Assembly: GCF_019703855.1 (NCBI RefSeq)
Contig: NZ_AP024086.1
Location: 4,174,501-4,238,500, forward strand
DNA: 64,000 bases
From: Desulfomarina profundi
GTDB taxonomy: Bacteria; Desulfobacterota; Desulfobulbia; Desulfobulbales; Desulfocapsaceae
Direction of reading: 5' to 3'
Shown: positions 17,173 through 26,464 of the stretch, in pieces
Numbering within the stretch: position 1 is the stretch's first letter
How the letters are laid out: every line of letters begins with the position of its first letter
Position numbers and translations under genes: made by a program
The notes under the pieces: generated by a model
Told to the model about the DNA's origin: nothing
What the model saw: the letters and a program-made list of their open reading frames with translations, nothing else
Database searches by the model: none

Positions 17173-18716
17173 GTGGAAACGCTTTCCGTTCAATCAACAG
17201 CAGACAGGCCGGAAGAAGAAATTGCCCGGAAACTGGGACCGTATCACTATCTCTATACAATTCTGGAAGAGACTCCCAACGGGGTAGTTGTGATTGGCCT
17301 GAACCATCGGATAGTTCATGCGAATCCTGCTGCAAGACGATTTCTTGACATTCCTGACAAGGCGTTTGAAGGATTGACGCTGCAGGAAGTTCTCGGTCAG
17401 AATAATCGTACTCTTCTCAACGTCATCCTCGAAGCGTTTGCCGCTCCACCCGGGAAGTTCAAAAAAATACGGCACGAAATGGAGGTGACGGAAAACGGTG
17501 AACGATCCATCCTTGATGCGGTAATCGTTTATCCTCCGGCATCCCCTGATTATTATCTGCTTTATCTTATTGATATTACACAGCAGAAAAAACTGGAAGG
17601 GGAGCTGCGCCGCAGAAACGCCTTTTTCCATAATCTCATTGATTCTTCGGTGGACGGTATTATTGCCGCGGATATGAAGGGTAATATCATGCTCTTCAAC
17701 AAGGGAGCCCAGGAACTGCTCGGTTACGATGAACAGACAAGCCTGCAGTTGCATGTGACCGGTCTGTACCGGGAAGGGGCGCTTATGAACTGATTAAACG
17801 AATGCGCAGTGATGATTGCGGGGGAAAAGGGCGACTGCTTCGCCATAAACTGGCGGTAAAACACAAGGATGGTCATGATATCCCGGTTTCCTTTTCCGGC
17901 GGAATCATTTACGACCAGGATCAGGAAATTGCCACCTTCGGCCTGTTTACTGATCTTCGCGCGCTTAAACAGATAGAGGAAGATCTCGAGCAGACCCATA
18001 ATATGCTGATGCAGTCGGAGAAAATGGCAGGATTGGGCCGTCTGGCGGCCGGCGTAGCCCATGAGATCAACAACCCCATGTCCGGAATCATGCTCTATGC
18101 CAACCTGATCCAGGAAGAACTGGGAGATGATCATCACCTGAATGAGGATCTTCAGACCATCATCCGCGAAGCGGAGCGCTGCAAAGTCATTGTCGCTGAT
18201 CTGCTGGAATTTTCCCATCAGACAAACTACGAGATGAATCCGGTGGCTCTGAACGATGTGATACATAAGACCATCACAGTGCTGCAGCACCAGCCGATTT
18301 TTCATAATATTGAAGTCATTATGGAGCTGGAAGAAAACCTTCCCGCCATTTATGGCAACTCCATTCGCCTGAATCAGGTAGTGATGAATATCATCGTCAA
18401 TGGTGCCCAGGCCATGGAAGGTAACGGGAAACTGCATATTCTCAGCAGGTGCAGGGCCAATCATGATATCAACGAAATCAGGATCAGCGATTCAGGGCCG
18501 GGAATTCCCGATGATCTGCTGGAGAAAATATTTGATCCATTTTTTACCACAAAGGCCACGGGGGAAGGAACCGGACTGGGACTCTCTGTTTCCTACGCTA
18601 TTGTCAAGGAACATAAAGGGAGTATCCGGGTCAATTCTTCACCGGAGTCCGGAACGACCTTTATTCTTCGCTTTCCCGTTGTCATGGACACACTGACTGG
18701 AGAAAACAATGACTGA
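17173..18716 (+). CDS. PAS-PAS sensor histidine kinase, frameshifted in this sequence
   Basis: The gene starts at a GTG. Residues about 25-140 are a PAS domain (GVVVIGLNHRIVHANPAARR) and a second PAS follows (DGIIAADMKGNIMLFNKGAQ). The frame then breaks at a run of four G (17776-17779). Adding one G continues with AYELIKRMRS and the rest of the kinase. The H-box is GVAHEINNPMSGI. ATP-binding boxes are visible as NIIVNGAQAM, DSGPGIPDDLLEKIFDPFFT and GTGLGLSVSYAIVKEH. The repaired length is about 514 residues. It is cytoplasmic, as no membrane helix is seen. Its 3' end overlaps hdrC by 8 nt, so the kinase is co-expressed with the electron-transfer complex. The response regulators at 25932 and 26465 are plausible partners. 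Confidence 0.82.
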
Positions 18717-19272
18717 TACCATCATTTGCCCGGAGGATCGGAACAGGAAATTTCTCGAAAAACTCGGCAGGAGAGGGATTGACGTCCAGGCCTGCTTCCA
18801 GTGCGGGCGTTGCTCCGCAGGGTGTCCCGTTGGTGAGTTTTTTGATCTCAATGTTATGGAAGTGGTCAGGCTTGCCTCATATGGTATGGAGGAGCCTTTG
18901 CTTAACTGTCATACAATCTGGCTCTGTGCCGCATGCGAGACATGTGCCACCCGATGCCCCAACGACATTGAAATTGCGGGACTGATGGATGTGATTCGGG
19001 AAATTGCCCTGAGAAAAGGTATAAAACCGGCTGAACCCCGGGTGCCGATTTTTCATAAATCTTTTCTGAAATCCATCAGTAAATGGGGACGGGCCTATGA
19101 GATCGGTATGATCGGCGGGTATAAACTGAGTTCGGGAGACCTTTTTGGTGATATGAAGCTCGGTCTGAACATGTTTTTAAAGGGAAAACTGAAGCTGACT
19201 CCCCATTCAATCGAGGGAAAATCTGAAATCAGGCAGATATTTTCCGGCAAGGGAAAGGAGTATGACAGATGA
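18709..19272 (+). CDS. hdrC: Heterodisulfide reductase subunit C-like ferredoxin
   Basis: The 187-residue protein has two complete [4Fe-4S] motifs, CFQCGRCSAGCPV (about residue 26) and CAACETCATRCP (about residue 68), as in HdrC. The segment NCHTIWLCAACETCATRCPN is typical of the family. It passes electrons between HdrA and HdrB. Length fits HdrC. Its start overlaps the kinase gene, and its stop overlaps hdrB by 4 nt (ATGA). No membrane segment is present, so the complex is soluble. Confidence 0.9.
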   Translation: MTDTIICPEDRNRKFLEKLGRRGIDVQACFQCGRCSAGCPVGEFFDLNVMEVVRLASYGMEEPLLNCHTIWLCAACETCATRCPNDIEIAGLMDVIREIALRKGIKPAEPRVPIFHKSFLKSISKWGRAYEIGMIGGYKLSSGDLFGDMKLGLNMFLKGKLKLTPHSIEGKSEIRQIFSGKGKEYDR

Positions 19273-20129
19273 AACTCTCATATTATCCAGGCTGTTCCCT
19301 TGAAGGAACGGCACTTGACTACGATCAGTCGGTAAGGGAACTCTGCAGTCGACTTGATATTGAGCTGGTTGATATTTTTGACTGGAATTGCTGTGGAGCC
19401 TCGTCTGCCCATATGACAGACCATGAGGTGGGGATACGTTTGCCCATGCGCAACATGATGCTGGCAGCAGAAGCGGGACACGATATCCTCGTACCTTGTG
19501 CCGCCTGTTTTCAGCGACTGCGTGCGGCGGACATTGAGATGCGGACACGACCGGAATATTGGGATCTGTCGGAATACGCACCGGATATCAAAATTATTCA
19601 TATCAGTTCTTTTCTGGCTGCACCGGACACCCTGGAACGAATCAGGGAAAAGGTAACAAGGCCCCTGGATGGATTGCAGGTTGCCTGTTATTACGGTTGT
19701 CTTTCCCTGCGTCACCCCCATGTTACCGGGGCTGAAAACTGGGAGATGCCGGTCAATCTGGAGAAAATTGTTGAAGCTGTTGGAGCCACAGCTGTCAAAT
19801 GGTCCCATCGTACCGAATGCTGTTCCGGCAGCCTGACCATGGCCCGGCCCGATATTGCGAGAAAACTGGTGAGCGATATCGCGGACAGTGCCCGTCGGGG
19901 AGGGGCCACGGCTATGGTGACAGACTGTCCCATGTGTCAGGCTAATGTGGAGAGTCGACAGCTTGACCTGGGAACAGGCAATGAGCTGCCGGTATTTTTC
20001 GGGACTGAATTGATAATGGCGGCCCTTTCCGGAGAGTATCCGAAGAAACAGCAGAAGGTTCATCTTGTTTCTCCAGATCCGCTTACTGCCTGTTTTTCCG
20101 AACAGTTACCCGTGGAGGATTCCCCATGA
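19269..20129 (+). CDS. hdrB: Heterodisulfide reductase subunit B-like protein
   Basis: The 286-residue protein has two CCG domains. The first shows CSLEG near the N-terminus, WNCCGASSAH and CAACF. The second shows YYGC, TECCSGS and CPMC. In methanogen HdrB these hold two non-cubane [4Fe-4S] clusters that reduce the heterodisulfide. In bacteria such as Moorella, HdrB within MetFV-HdrABC-MvhD has an unknown acceptor. Both sets of Cys are present here. It overlaps hdrC and hdrA by 4 nt each, so expression is tightly coupled. Confidence 0.9.
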   Translation: MKLSYYPGCSLEGTALDYDQSVRELCSRLDIELVDIFDWNCCGASSAHMTDHEVGIRLPMRNMMLAAEAGHDILVPCAACFQRLRAADIEMRTRPEYWDLSEYAPDIKIIHISSFLAAPDTLERIREKVTRPLDGLQVACYYGCLSLRHPHVTGAENWEMPVNLEKIVEAVGATAVKWSHRTECCSGSLTMARPDIARKLVSDIADSARRGGATAMVTDCPMCQANVESRQLDLGTGNELPVFFGTELIMAALSGEYPKKQQKVHLVSPDPLTACFSEQLPVEDSP

Positions 20130-23100
20130 CGACAAATGTGAACACTCCTGAAAATAATACTTCCCCCAAAACAGGGGCGGTTATGGTCATCGGCGGCGGT
20201 ATCAGCGGGATGCAGTCGGCCCTGGATCTGGCCAATGCGGGTATCAAGGTTTACCTTGTTGAGAGTTCTCCCGCCATCGGCGGTAAAATGGCTCAGCTTG
20301 ACAAAACTTTTCCCACCAATGACTGCTCCATGTGTATCGTCTCTCCCAAGCTGGTGGAGGTTGGGCGTCATAAAAATATTGAGTTGTTCACCCATAGCGA
20401 GGTGAGAGATTTTTCAGGGGAGCCGGGAAGTTTTACAGCTACAGTAGTCAGTCATGCCCGTTATGTGGATGTTGAAGCCTGTACCGGTTGTGGCTTGTGC
20501 GAGCTTGTCTGTCCCGTAACCCATCAGTCATATTTTCCGAAAAAAAAGGATGACGGACCAAAGGAGAAACGGGCGAAGGAAAAGCGCCTTGTCCAGGGTG
20601 CGGAGATACCCCGCCCGTCTTCTTCACTGAAGTGGACCTTCACCGTTGATAACGATACGTGTTCCGCCTGTGGTCTTTGTTTTCGTGCCTGTCTCCATGG
20701 GGCGATAATCTGGCGGAAAAAGGAGAAGGCGGAAATTATTCAGGATAAGTGTACCGGCTGCGGTGCCTGTTTTTCGGCCTGTCCCGACAAATTTCAGGCA
20801 ATCACGGTAAGCAATGCACCTGAACTGGAGAAATCTGTCGGCGCGGCTGTCCATGAGCGTTCCCTGGCCATAACCAAGGAACTGAACGGCGAGGAAAAAA
20901 ATCATTGTATCCGCTGCGGACTCTGTGTCATCACCTGTAAAAAAGTCATGGGGATCGGTGCCCTTAAAATGGTGGAGGAAGGTATCGAGGTTCGGGCTGA
21001 TCTCTGTCAGGTTTGCGGTGCCTGTGTCTCGGTTTGTCCCGTTGATTTTCTTGAAATTGATGCGGTTGCGGGCAGAAAGCCGCGGCCACTGTTGAATCTG
21101 TTCAACGAGGGGCTGGATGGCCGAAAACCGGTAAATATCCACTATCCCCAGGCCGTACCCAGGGTTCCCACTATTGATGAGTCAAGCTGTGTCAGGTTGA
21201 ACAGCGGCGCCTGCGGTACCTGTCAGTCCATCTGTGGTGTTGGCGCAATCCATTACGACCATGTGGAAAAGGAAACGGAGATTCATATCGGATCAGTTAT
21301 CTTCTCTCCGGGTATTGAGGTCTTTGATGCTGAGAGGCGGGGAGAGTTCGGTTATGGAATGTATAAGAATGTGGTGACCTCAATTGAGTTTGAGCGTCTT
21401 CTGTCCGCCTCCGGACCGACTTCGGGAGCTGTTCTGCGGCCGGGAGACGGCAGACATCCCAAAAAGATCGCCTGGATCCAGTGTGTCGGCTCCAGAGACC
21501 ATTCCTGTGATCGCGATTACTGCTCCTCCGTCTGTTGCATGTACGCAACCAAGGAGGCGTTTATTGCCAGAGAGCATGATTCCAATATCGAGCCGACGAT
21601 ATTTTATATCGACATGCGCTCCTTCGGCAAAAATTTTGACGACTATGTGACCAGGGTGAAGGATCACAATGTCCGTTTCGTCCGGGCTATGGTCAGCAGG
21701 GTTTTTGAAGATCCGGTGACTGGCGACCTTGAGTTGCGCTATGTGGATGAGTCCGGAAAGAGGCAGAGCGAGACCTTTGACATGGTGGTTCTCTCGGTTG
21801 GCCTGCAGGTCGCGAAATCGACCAAATCGCTTGCGGACAGGCTGGAAATAGAGCTGGATCGCTACGGTTTTGCCGTGACGGATCACTACAGTCCCCTTGC
21901 TACCTCAAGACCGGGAATTTTTGTGAGCGGGGCTATTAACGGTCCCAAGGATATTCCCGAAACCGTCTCCGAAGCGTCCGCCGCGGCTGAAGCGGCTTCC
22001 GCGGATCTGGCAGAGGCCAGGGGTAGTCTTATTACTGCCGAGGTTCTGCCGGAGGAGCGTAAGGTTGAGGATGGAGAAGAGCTGCGTATCGGTGTCTTTA
22101 TCTGCCACTGCGGTACTAATATCGCGTCGGTGGTGGATGTGGAGGCGGTAATGGAATATGCTTCCACTCTGCCGGGAGTGGTTTACGTGGACAAACCTCT
22201 TTATACCTGCTCCCAGGATTCCCAGGAGCGGATGAAGGATATTATCCGGGAACATCGTCTGAATCGGGTGGTTACTTCAGCCTGTTCACCTACAACCCAT
22301 GAACCTCTTTTTCAATCCACCCTGCAGGCGGCGGGTATCAATAAATATTTCTTTGAAATGGCCAATATCCGTGACCAGTGCAGCTGGGTACATCCCCTGG
22401 AACCCGAACTGGCCACGGAAAAATCAAAAAGACTTACCCGTATGGCGGTGGCAAACGCGGCCGCAGGAAAAGCACTGGAGGAAATGGAATTTGATGTGGA
22501 TGACCGTCTGCTCATTGTCGGTGGCGGCATTGCCGGTATGACTGCGGCCCTTGAGGCGGCCCGGCAGGGTTTCGGGGTCTGGCTGGTGGAGAGAAGTGCC
22601 GAGCTGGGTGGACATCTCCTCAACCTGCGGCGCACAGGCGATGGGCGGTTGTTTGCGGATTATCTGGATGAGCTGAAAGCGGCCCTCGAGGCCGATGAAC
22701 GAATCAGGATCTTTACCTCCAGTGAGGTGGTTGAACAGTCCGGGTTTGTCGGTTCATTTGAGACGGAGATCATGACACCATCCGGAGCGACACGGACCGT
22801 TCAGCATGGCGCCATTCTGGTGGCCACCGGAGCTGAGGAATTTCGACCTGAACTTCATGGGCTTGACAGTGTGGAAACTGTCATGACCCAGGCAGATTTT
22901 GAGAGGCGGCTGGAAGAGAGCGGAGAAGACTGGCAAAAGAAAAAAATCGTCATGCTGCAATGTGCCGGTTCCAGGGATGAAGAATATCTACCCTACTGTT
23001 CGAGAGTATGCTGTAACCAGGCAGTAAAAAACAGTCTGCGTTTTGTTGAAAAATATCCCCAGGCAAGAGTCGATATCCTATACAGGGATATGCGTTGTTA

Positions 23101-23749
23101 CGGTATTGGTGAGGAAGAATATCGTCGAGCGCGAATGGCAGGAGTGAATTTCATTCGCTACGATCCAGAGAACAATCTCCCTGAAATCAAGGCTGAAGAG
23201 AGCGGAGTCGAAGTGAGGCTGATCGATCCGTCCATCAGGATGGGTGTGAAGCTGCAGGCGGACTTTCTGGTTCTCTCCACCGGAATGGTACCCAGGGATA
23301 CCGAGGAACTGGCATCCATGCTCAGGGTTCCCCGCAGCGACAGCGGTTTTTTTATTGAGGCGCATGCCAAGCTGCGTCCGGTTGATCTGCCGGGAGAGGG
23401 ATTGTTTATGGCAGGTACCGTCCACGGACCCAAGAGCTCTTCGGAGGCTATCGCCCAGGCACAGGCCGCTGTTGCCAGAGTGGCGACCATTCTTTCCAGG
23501 GACAGCCTGAAAATGTCCGGCGTGGTTTCATGGGTGGATCCGACAAACTGTGCTGTTTGTCTGACCTGTGTACGGGCATGTCCTTATGGTGTGCCTTTTA
23601 TCAACGATGAACACAGCGCGGAGATTAATCCGGCACTTTGCCAGGGGTGCGGGATCTGTGTCGCTGAATGTCCGGCCAAAACAATTTCTCTTGGGCGGTT
23701 CGAAGATCGTAATATTGAAGCCAAGATAGAGTCATACTGTGAGACCTGA
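20126..23749 (+). CDS. hdrA: Very large HdrA: two flavin modules with many ferredoxin clusters
   Basis: The protein has 1207 residues, clearly longer than a single HdrA of about 650. Module 1 has the FAD fold MVIGGGISGMQSALDLANAG and DCSMCIVSPKLVEVGRH. Then come [4Fe-4S] motifs CTGCGLCELVCPV, CSACGLCFRACLHG, CTGCGACFSACPD, CIRCGLCVITCKK and CQVCGACVSVCPV, and a CGTCQSICG site. Module 2 (from about residue 655) has VFICHCGTNIASVVDVEAV and a second FAD fold IVGGGIAGMTAALEAARQGF. It ends with CAVCLTCVRACP and CQGCGICVAECPA. The flavin in HdrA is the electron-bifurcating centre in known complexes. Here two nucleotide folds suggest a fused HdrA-HdrA' arrangement. It lies in an operon with mvhD and metVF. 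Confidence 0.9.
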   Translation: MTTNVNTPENNTSPKTGAVMVIGGGISGMQSALDLANAGIKVYLVESSPAIGGKMAQLDKTFPTNDCSMCIVSPKLVEVGRHKNIELFTHSEVRDFSGEPGSFTATVVSHARYVDVEACTGCGLCELVCPVTHQSYFPKKKDDGPKEKRAKEKRLVQGAEIPRPSSSLKWTFTVDNDTCSACGLCFRACLHGAIIWRKKEKAEIIQDKCTGCGACFSACPDKFQAITVSNAPELEKSVGAAVHERSLAITKELNGEEKNHCIRCGLCVITCKKVMGIGALKMVEEGIEVRADLCQVCGACVSVCPVDFLEIDAVAGRKPRPLLNLFNEGLDGRKPVNIHYPQAVPRVPTIDESSCVRLNSGACGTCQSICGVGAIHYDHVEKETEIHIGSVIFSPGIEVFDAERRGEFGYGMYKNVVTSIEFERLLSASGPTSGAVLRPGDGRHPKKIAWIQCVGSRDHSCDRDYCSSVCCMYATKEAFIAREHDSNIEPTIFYIDMRSFGKNFDDYVTRVKDHNVRFVRAMVSRVFEDPVTGDLELRYVDESGKRQSETFDMVVLSVGLQVAKSTKSLADRLEIELDRYGFAVTDHYSPLATSRPGIFVSGAINGPKDIPETVSEASAAAEAASADLAEARGSLITAEVLPEERKVEDGEELRIGVFICHCGTNIASVVDVEAVMEYASTLPGVVYVDKPLYTCSQDSQERMKDIIREHRLNRVVTSACSPTTHEPLFQSTLQAAGINKYFFEMANIRDQCSWVHPLEPELATEKSKRLTRMAVANAAAGKALEEMEFDVDDRLLIVGGGIAGMTAALEAARQGFGVWLVERSAELGGHLLNLRRTGDGRLFADYLDELKAALEADERIRIFTSSEVVEQSGFVGSFETEIMTPSGATRTVQHGAILVATGAEEFRPELHGLDSVETVMTQADFERRLEESGEDWQKKKIVMLQCAGSRDEEYLPYCSRVCCNQAVKNSLRFVEKYPQARVDILYRDMRCYGIGEEEYRRARMAGVNFIRYDPENNLPEIKAEESGVEVRLIDPSIRMGVKLQADFLVLSTGMVPRDTEELASMLRVPRSDSGFFIEAHAKLRPVDLPGEGLFMAGTVHGPKSSSEAIAQAQAAVARVATILSRDSLKMSGVVSWVDPTNCAVCLTCVRACPYGVPFINDEHSAEINPALCQGCGICVAECPAKTISLGRFEDRNIEAKIESYCET

Positions 23750-23833
23750 TAAAATTGCCGTATTTCCAGGTTGGCTGAGTTGCATGGGTAATTAAAAAAA
23801 ATAGAAAAAAGAATTCAGGAGAGGAGTGGAATA

Positions 23834-24289
23834 ATGAGTGACTTTGCAGCCCGTGTCATTGTTTTTGCCTGTCGTCATTGAGCATATTCCGCAGCGGACC
23901 TGGCAGGTTCGGAAAGACGGACCTATCCTCCGGCGATCAGTATAATCATGTTGCCCTGCACCGGCAGGATAGATGAGGCGCTGCTCTTGAAAGCGTTTGA
24001 GAATGGAGCGGACGGAGTAATGGTGGTTGGTTGCCTGGAAGGGGACTGCCATTACGTGAACGGCAATATCCGGGCCCGTGCCCGGGTCAAACGGGTTTAC
24101 GGGATTCTGGAGCAAATCAATATAGGCCCTGAACGGGTCAGGATGTACAACCTGAGTGCCGGTGAAGGATCGAAGTTTGCAGCCTACGCCAACGAATTTG
24201 TGGATAAGATAGAAGAACTTGGGCCAAGCCCGATCAATGTGGCAAGAGAGGGAAATCCCGATGCCGCATCACAGGAGGAGGCAGGATGA
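23834..24289 (+). CDS. mvhD: MvhD-type hydrogenase/Hdr iron-sulfur subunit, selenoprotein
   Basis: From the ATG at 23834 (GAGGAG upstream) the frame reads MSDFAARVIVFACRH, then TGA (23879-23881), then AYSAADLAG and on to RRTYPPAISIIMLPCTGRID. MvhD proteins have C-x2-C at the point where this one has C-R-H-stop. A selenocysteine for the second Cys is therefore expected, and the frame is open for 136 codons after it. Later family Cys are present in MLPCTGR and GCLEGDCHYVNG. The protein (about 151 residues, one [2Fe-2S]) connects HdrA to its electron donor, here the MetVF pair. A hairpin just after the UGA can serve as SECIS. The stop overlaps metV by 4 nt. Confidence 0.88.
23879..23914 (+). promoter_or_regulatory. 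UGA codon and candidate bacterial SECIS hairpin
   Basis: Five nt after the TGA, TTCCG (23887-23891) pairs with CGGAA (23910-23914). Inside, ACCT (23898-23901) pairs with AGGT (23905-23908) around a GGC loop. Position and the G-containing apical loop fit a SelB-binding element. An RNA-folding check would be needed to settle the internal bulge. Confidence 0.6.
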
Positions 24290-24951
24290 TAACAGGAACA
24301 CCGAAGCCCATTGAAGAAATTCTGGAAATGGTTGAGCCCTATGACAAGATCGTCGTCGCGGGATGTCACGGCTGTGTCACGGTCTGTCGGGTCGGCGGGG
24401 AGAAGGAGGTGCAGGTGCTGGCATCCACCCTGCGACTGGCAAGGGAGTCGAGTGGCAGAAAAATCGAGATTAAAGAGGTGAGCCTGGAGAGGCAATGTGA
24501 TCCGGAATATGTGGAATTGATGCGGCCCTATGTAGAGGAATATCAGGCTGTTCTTTCCATTGCCTGCGGGGCCGGAATCCAGTTTCTCGCGGAGAAATAC
24601 ACAACGACTCCCCTGTTACCGGGTATCAACACCGGGTTTCTCGGAGTTACCGAACGCCAGGGGGAATGGGCGGAAAGATGCCAGGGGTGCGGAGATTGCG
24701 TACTCCACCTGACTGGTGGTATCTGTCCGGTAACCAGGTGTGCAAAATCGTTGTTTCATGGGCCATGTGGTGGTTCGGTACGGGGGATCTGTGAAATAGA
24801 CAAGGAAGTCAAGTGCGGCTGGCAGCTTATTATTGACAGGTTGAAATCCCTGGATCAGATGGAGAATTACGGGAAACTGAAGCCTTACAAGGGATGGAAT
24901 ACGTCAAGGGATGGTGGCCCGCGCCGCATTATCAGGGAGGACATGATCTGA
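24286..24951 (+). CDS. metV: MetV, zinc-containing partner of methylene-THF reductase
   Basis: The 221-residue protein shows the MetV pattern: VVAGCHGCVTVCRVGGEKEV near the start, SIACGAGIQFLAEKY in the middle, then a Cys-rich C-terminal region CQGCGDCVLHLTGGICPVTR and CAKSLFHGPCGGSVRG. In acetogens MetV binds [4Fe-4S] clusters and zinc and carries electrons to MetF. Its ATG overlaps the mvhD stop, and its TGA shares one base with the metF ATG at 24951. Together with hdrABC-mvhD it reproduces the gene set of the Moorella MetFV-HdrABC-MvhD complex. Confidence 0.88.
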   Translation: MITGTPKPIEEILEMVEPYDKIVVAGCHGCVTVCRVGGEKEVQVLASTLRLARESSGRKIEIKEVSLERQCDPEYVELMRPYVEEYQAVLSIACGAGIQFLAEKYTTTPLLPGINTGFLGVTERQGEWAERCQGCGDCVLHLTGGICPVTRCAKSLFHGPCGGSVRGICEIDKEVKCGWQLIIDRLKSLDQMENYGKLKPYKGWNTSRDGGPRRIIREDMI

Positions 24952-25877
24952 TGAATACGGAAAGTAACCTGAAAAAAGTATTGGAAGCGGGTCATTTTTC
25001 GGTCACTGCTGAGTGTGGCCCTCCCCGTGGAGCCGATCCGGAGATCGTTCGGAAAAAAGCAGCCCTTGTGGTCGGCAATGTGGATGCCTGCAATGTGACC
25101 GATAATCAGACTGCGGTAGTGCGCATGAGTTCACTGGCCGGCTGCATGCTGATCAAGGAACAGGGAATTGATCCTCTTATTCAGATGGTGGTGCGGGACA
25201 GGAATCGCATTGCCCTTCAGTCGGATCTTCTTGGTGCGTCCGCCCTCGGTGTGAGAAACCTTCTCTGCCTGTCAGGGGATCACCAGAAATTCGGGGATGA
25301 TCCCCAGGCAAAAAATGTTTTTGATATTGATTCAATGCAGTTAATACATCTGGCGAAGACAATGAGGGACGAAGGGGTTTTTCCATCCGGAGACAAACTT
25401 GAAGGCGCACCGCAGTTTTATATCGGTTGTGCAGTCAATCCTTTTGCTGATCCTTTTGAGATTCGGGTACCGCGCCTGAAAATGAAGATGGAGGCGGGGG
25501 CTGATTTTGTCCAGACCCAGTGTATTTATAATATGGATAAATTTAAAACGTATATGGAGGATGCAAAAAAAGAAGGACTGCATGAAAAAATAAAAATCCT
25601 TGCGGGAGTGACTCCCCTGAAATCGGCGGGTATGGCGAAGTTCATGCGACGTATGGTTGCCGGTATGGATATCCCCGATGAGGTGGTCAATCGTATCGCC
25701 GATGAGCCTAAGGAAAAACAGGCCGCCAAGGGTATCGAGATGTGCATCGAACAGATCCAGGAATTAAAGGAGATGGAAGGTATAGCCGGTGTCCATGTCA
25801 TGGCGATTGAGTGGGAGGAAAAACTGGAAGAAATTATTGGCGGGGCGGGTCTGCTGCCCAGGCCGAAAGTTGATTGA
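24951..25877 (+). CDS. metF: 5,10-methylene-tetrahydrofolate reductase
   Basis: The ATG at 24951 follows a GGGAGG site. The 308-residue TIM barrel shows FSVTAECGPPRGADPEIVRK with the catalytic Glu of the first strand. Next come DRNRIALQSDLLGASALGVR, the FAD/NAD region LCLSGDHQKFGDDPQAKNV, and GADFVQTQCIYNMDKF. It interconverts methylene- and methyl-THF in the Wood-Ljungdahl pathway. In a complete oxidiser it would run in the oxidative direction. It is the last gene of the hdr-met set. A longer frame starting upstream at 24894 lies inside metV and is rejected. Confidence 0.92.
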   Translation: MNTESNLKKVLEAGHFSVTAECGPPRGADPEIVRKKAALVVGNVDACNVTDNQTAVVRMSSLAGCMLIKEQGIDPLIQMVVRDRNRIALQSDLLGASALGVRNLLCLSGDHQKFGDDPQAKNVFDIDSMQLIHLAKTMRDEGVFPSGDKLEGAPQFYIGCAVNPFADPFEIRVPRLKMKMEAGADFVQTQCIYNMDKFKTYMEDAKKEGLHEKIKILAGVTPLKSAGMAKFMRRMVAGMDIPDEVVNRIADEPKEKQAAKGIEMCIEQIQELKEMEGIAGVHVMAIEWEEKLEEIIGGAGLLPRPKVD

Positions 25878-25931
25878 GAGAAGAAAGAAGTTGCCGCAGT
25901 AAGGCAGGAATATTGAATAATGGAGGAAGGA

Positions 25932-26318
25932 ATGGCTGAAAAGAAGAAAGTTCTACTCGTTGATGATGATCCCGATTTCGTTGAAGCTGTACGAGTGATC
26001 GTTGAAAGCGGTGGATATGATGTTCGGGTTGCCTATGATGGGAAAGAGGGACTTGAGGCTGTTGCCGAAGATAAACCTGATCTCATTGTTCTCGATGTGA
26101 TGATGCCAGTAATGAACGGCCACGAAGCCTGTGCCAGTTTAAAAGGTAATCCGGAGACTGCCAATATCCCGATTATCCTGTTGACTGCTGTTGCGGAACG
26201 GGTCACGACCAGCACTTACTCCCATCGGGATATGCTGGAAAGCGAGGCGGAGGATTATATGCCCAAACCGGTGGAGCCTGCCGAATTACTTGAATTGATC
26301 AAGAACTGGTTGAAGTAG
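25932..26318 (+). CDS. Single-domain response regulator
   Basis: From the ATG at 25932 (GGAGGAAGGA upstream) 128 residues form one receiver domain: KVLLVDDDPDFVEAVRVIVE with the acidic pair, phospho-acceptor Asp in DLIVLDVMMPVMNGHEA, Thr in IILLTAVAERV and Lys in EDYMPKPVEPAELLEL. It has no output domain. It lies 54 nt after metF and before a receiver-kinase hybrid, and may shuttle phosphate between that kinase or the one at 17173 and other proteins. An in-frame ATG at 25920 overlaps the ribosome site. Confidence 0.9.
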   Translation: MAEKKKVLLVDDDPDFVEAVRVIVESGGYDVRVAYDGKEGLEAVAEDKPDLIVLDVMMPVMNGHEACASLKGNPETANIPIILLTAVAERVTTSTYSHRDMLESEAEDYMPKPVEPAELLELIKNWLK

Positions 26319-26464
26319 CAACGGGTCCATCTCTTTTCGGTACCGGAAGGCTGCCGGAAAGAGATTTTTTGTGAATGCCCGGAATAGGATAGGAGGAGTG
26401 CTTCGTTCTGCTCCAGGTGTACTTAAACCGGCGGAACAGATATGTTTACATCAGGGAAACGGCC

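Noticed and set aside
24894-24950. Longer N-terminus for metF
   Set aside because: It lies inside metV in another frame. The ATG at 24951 overlaps the metV stop and begins the family-conserved sequence.
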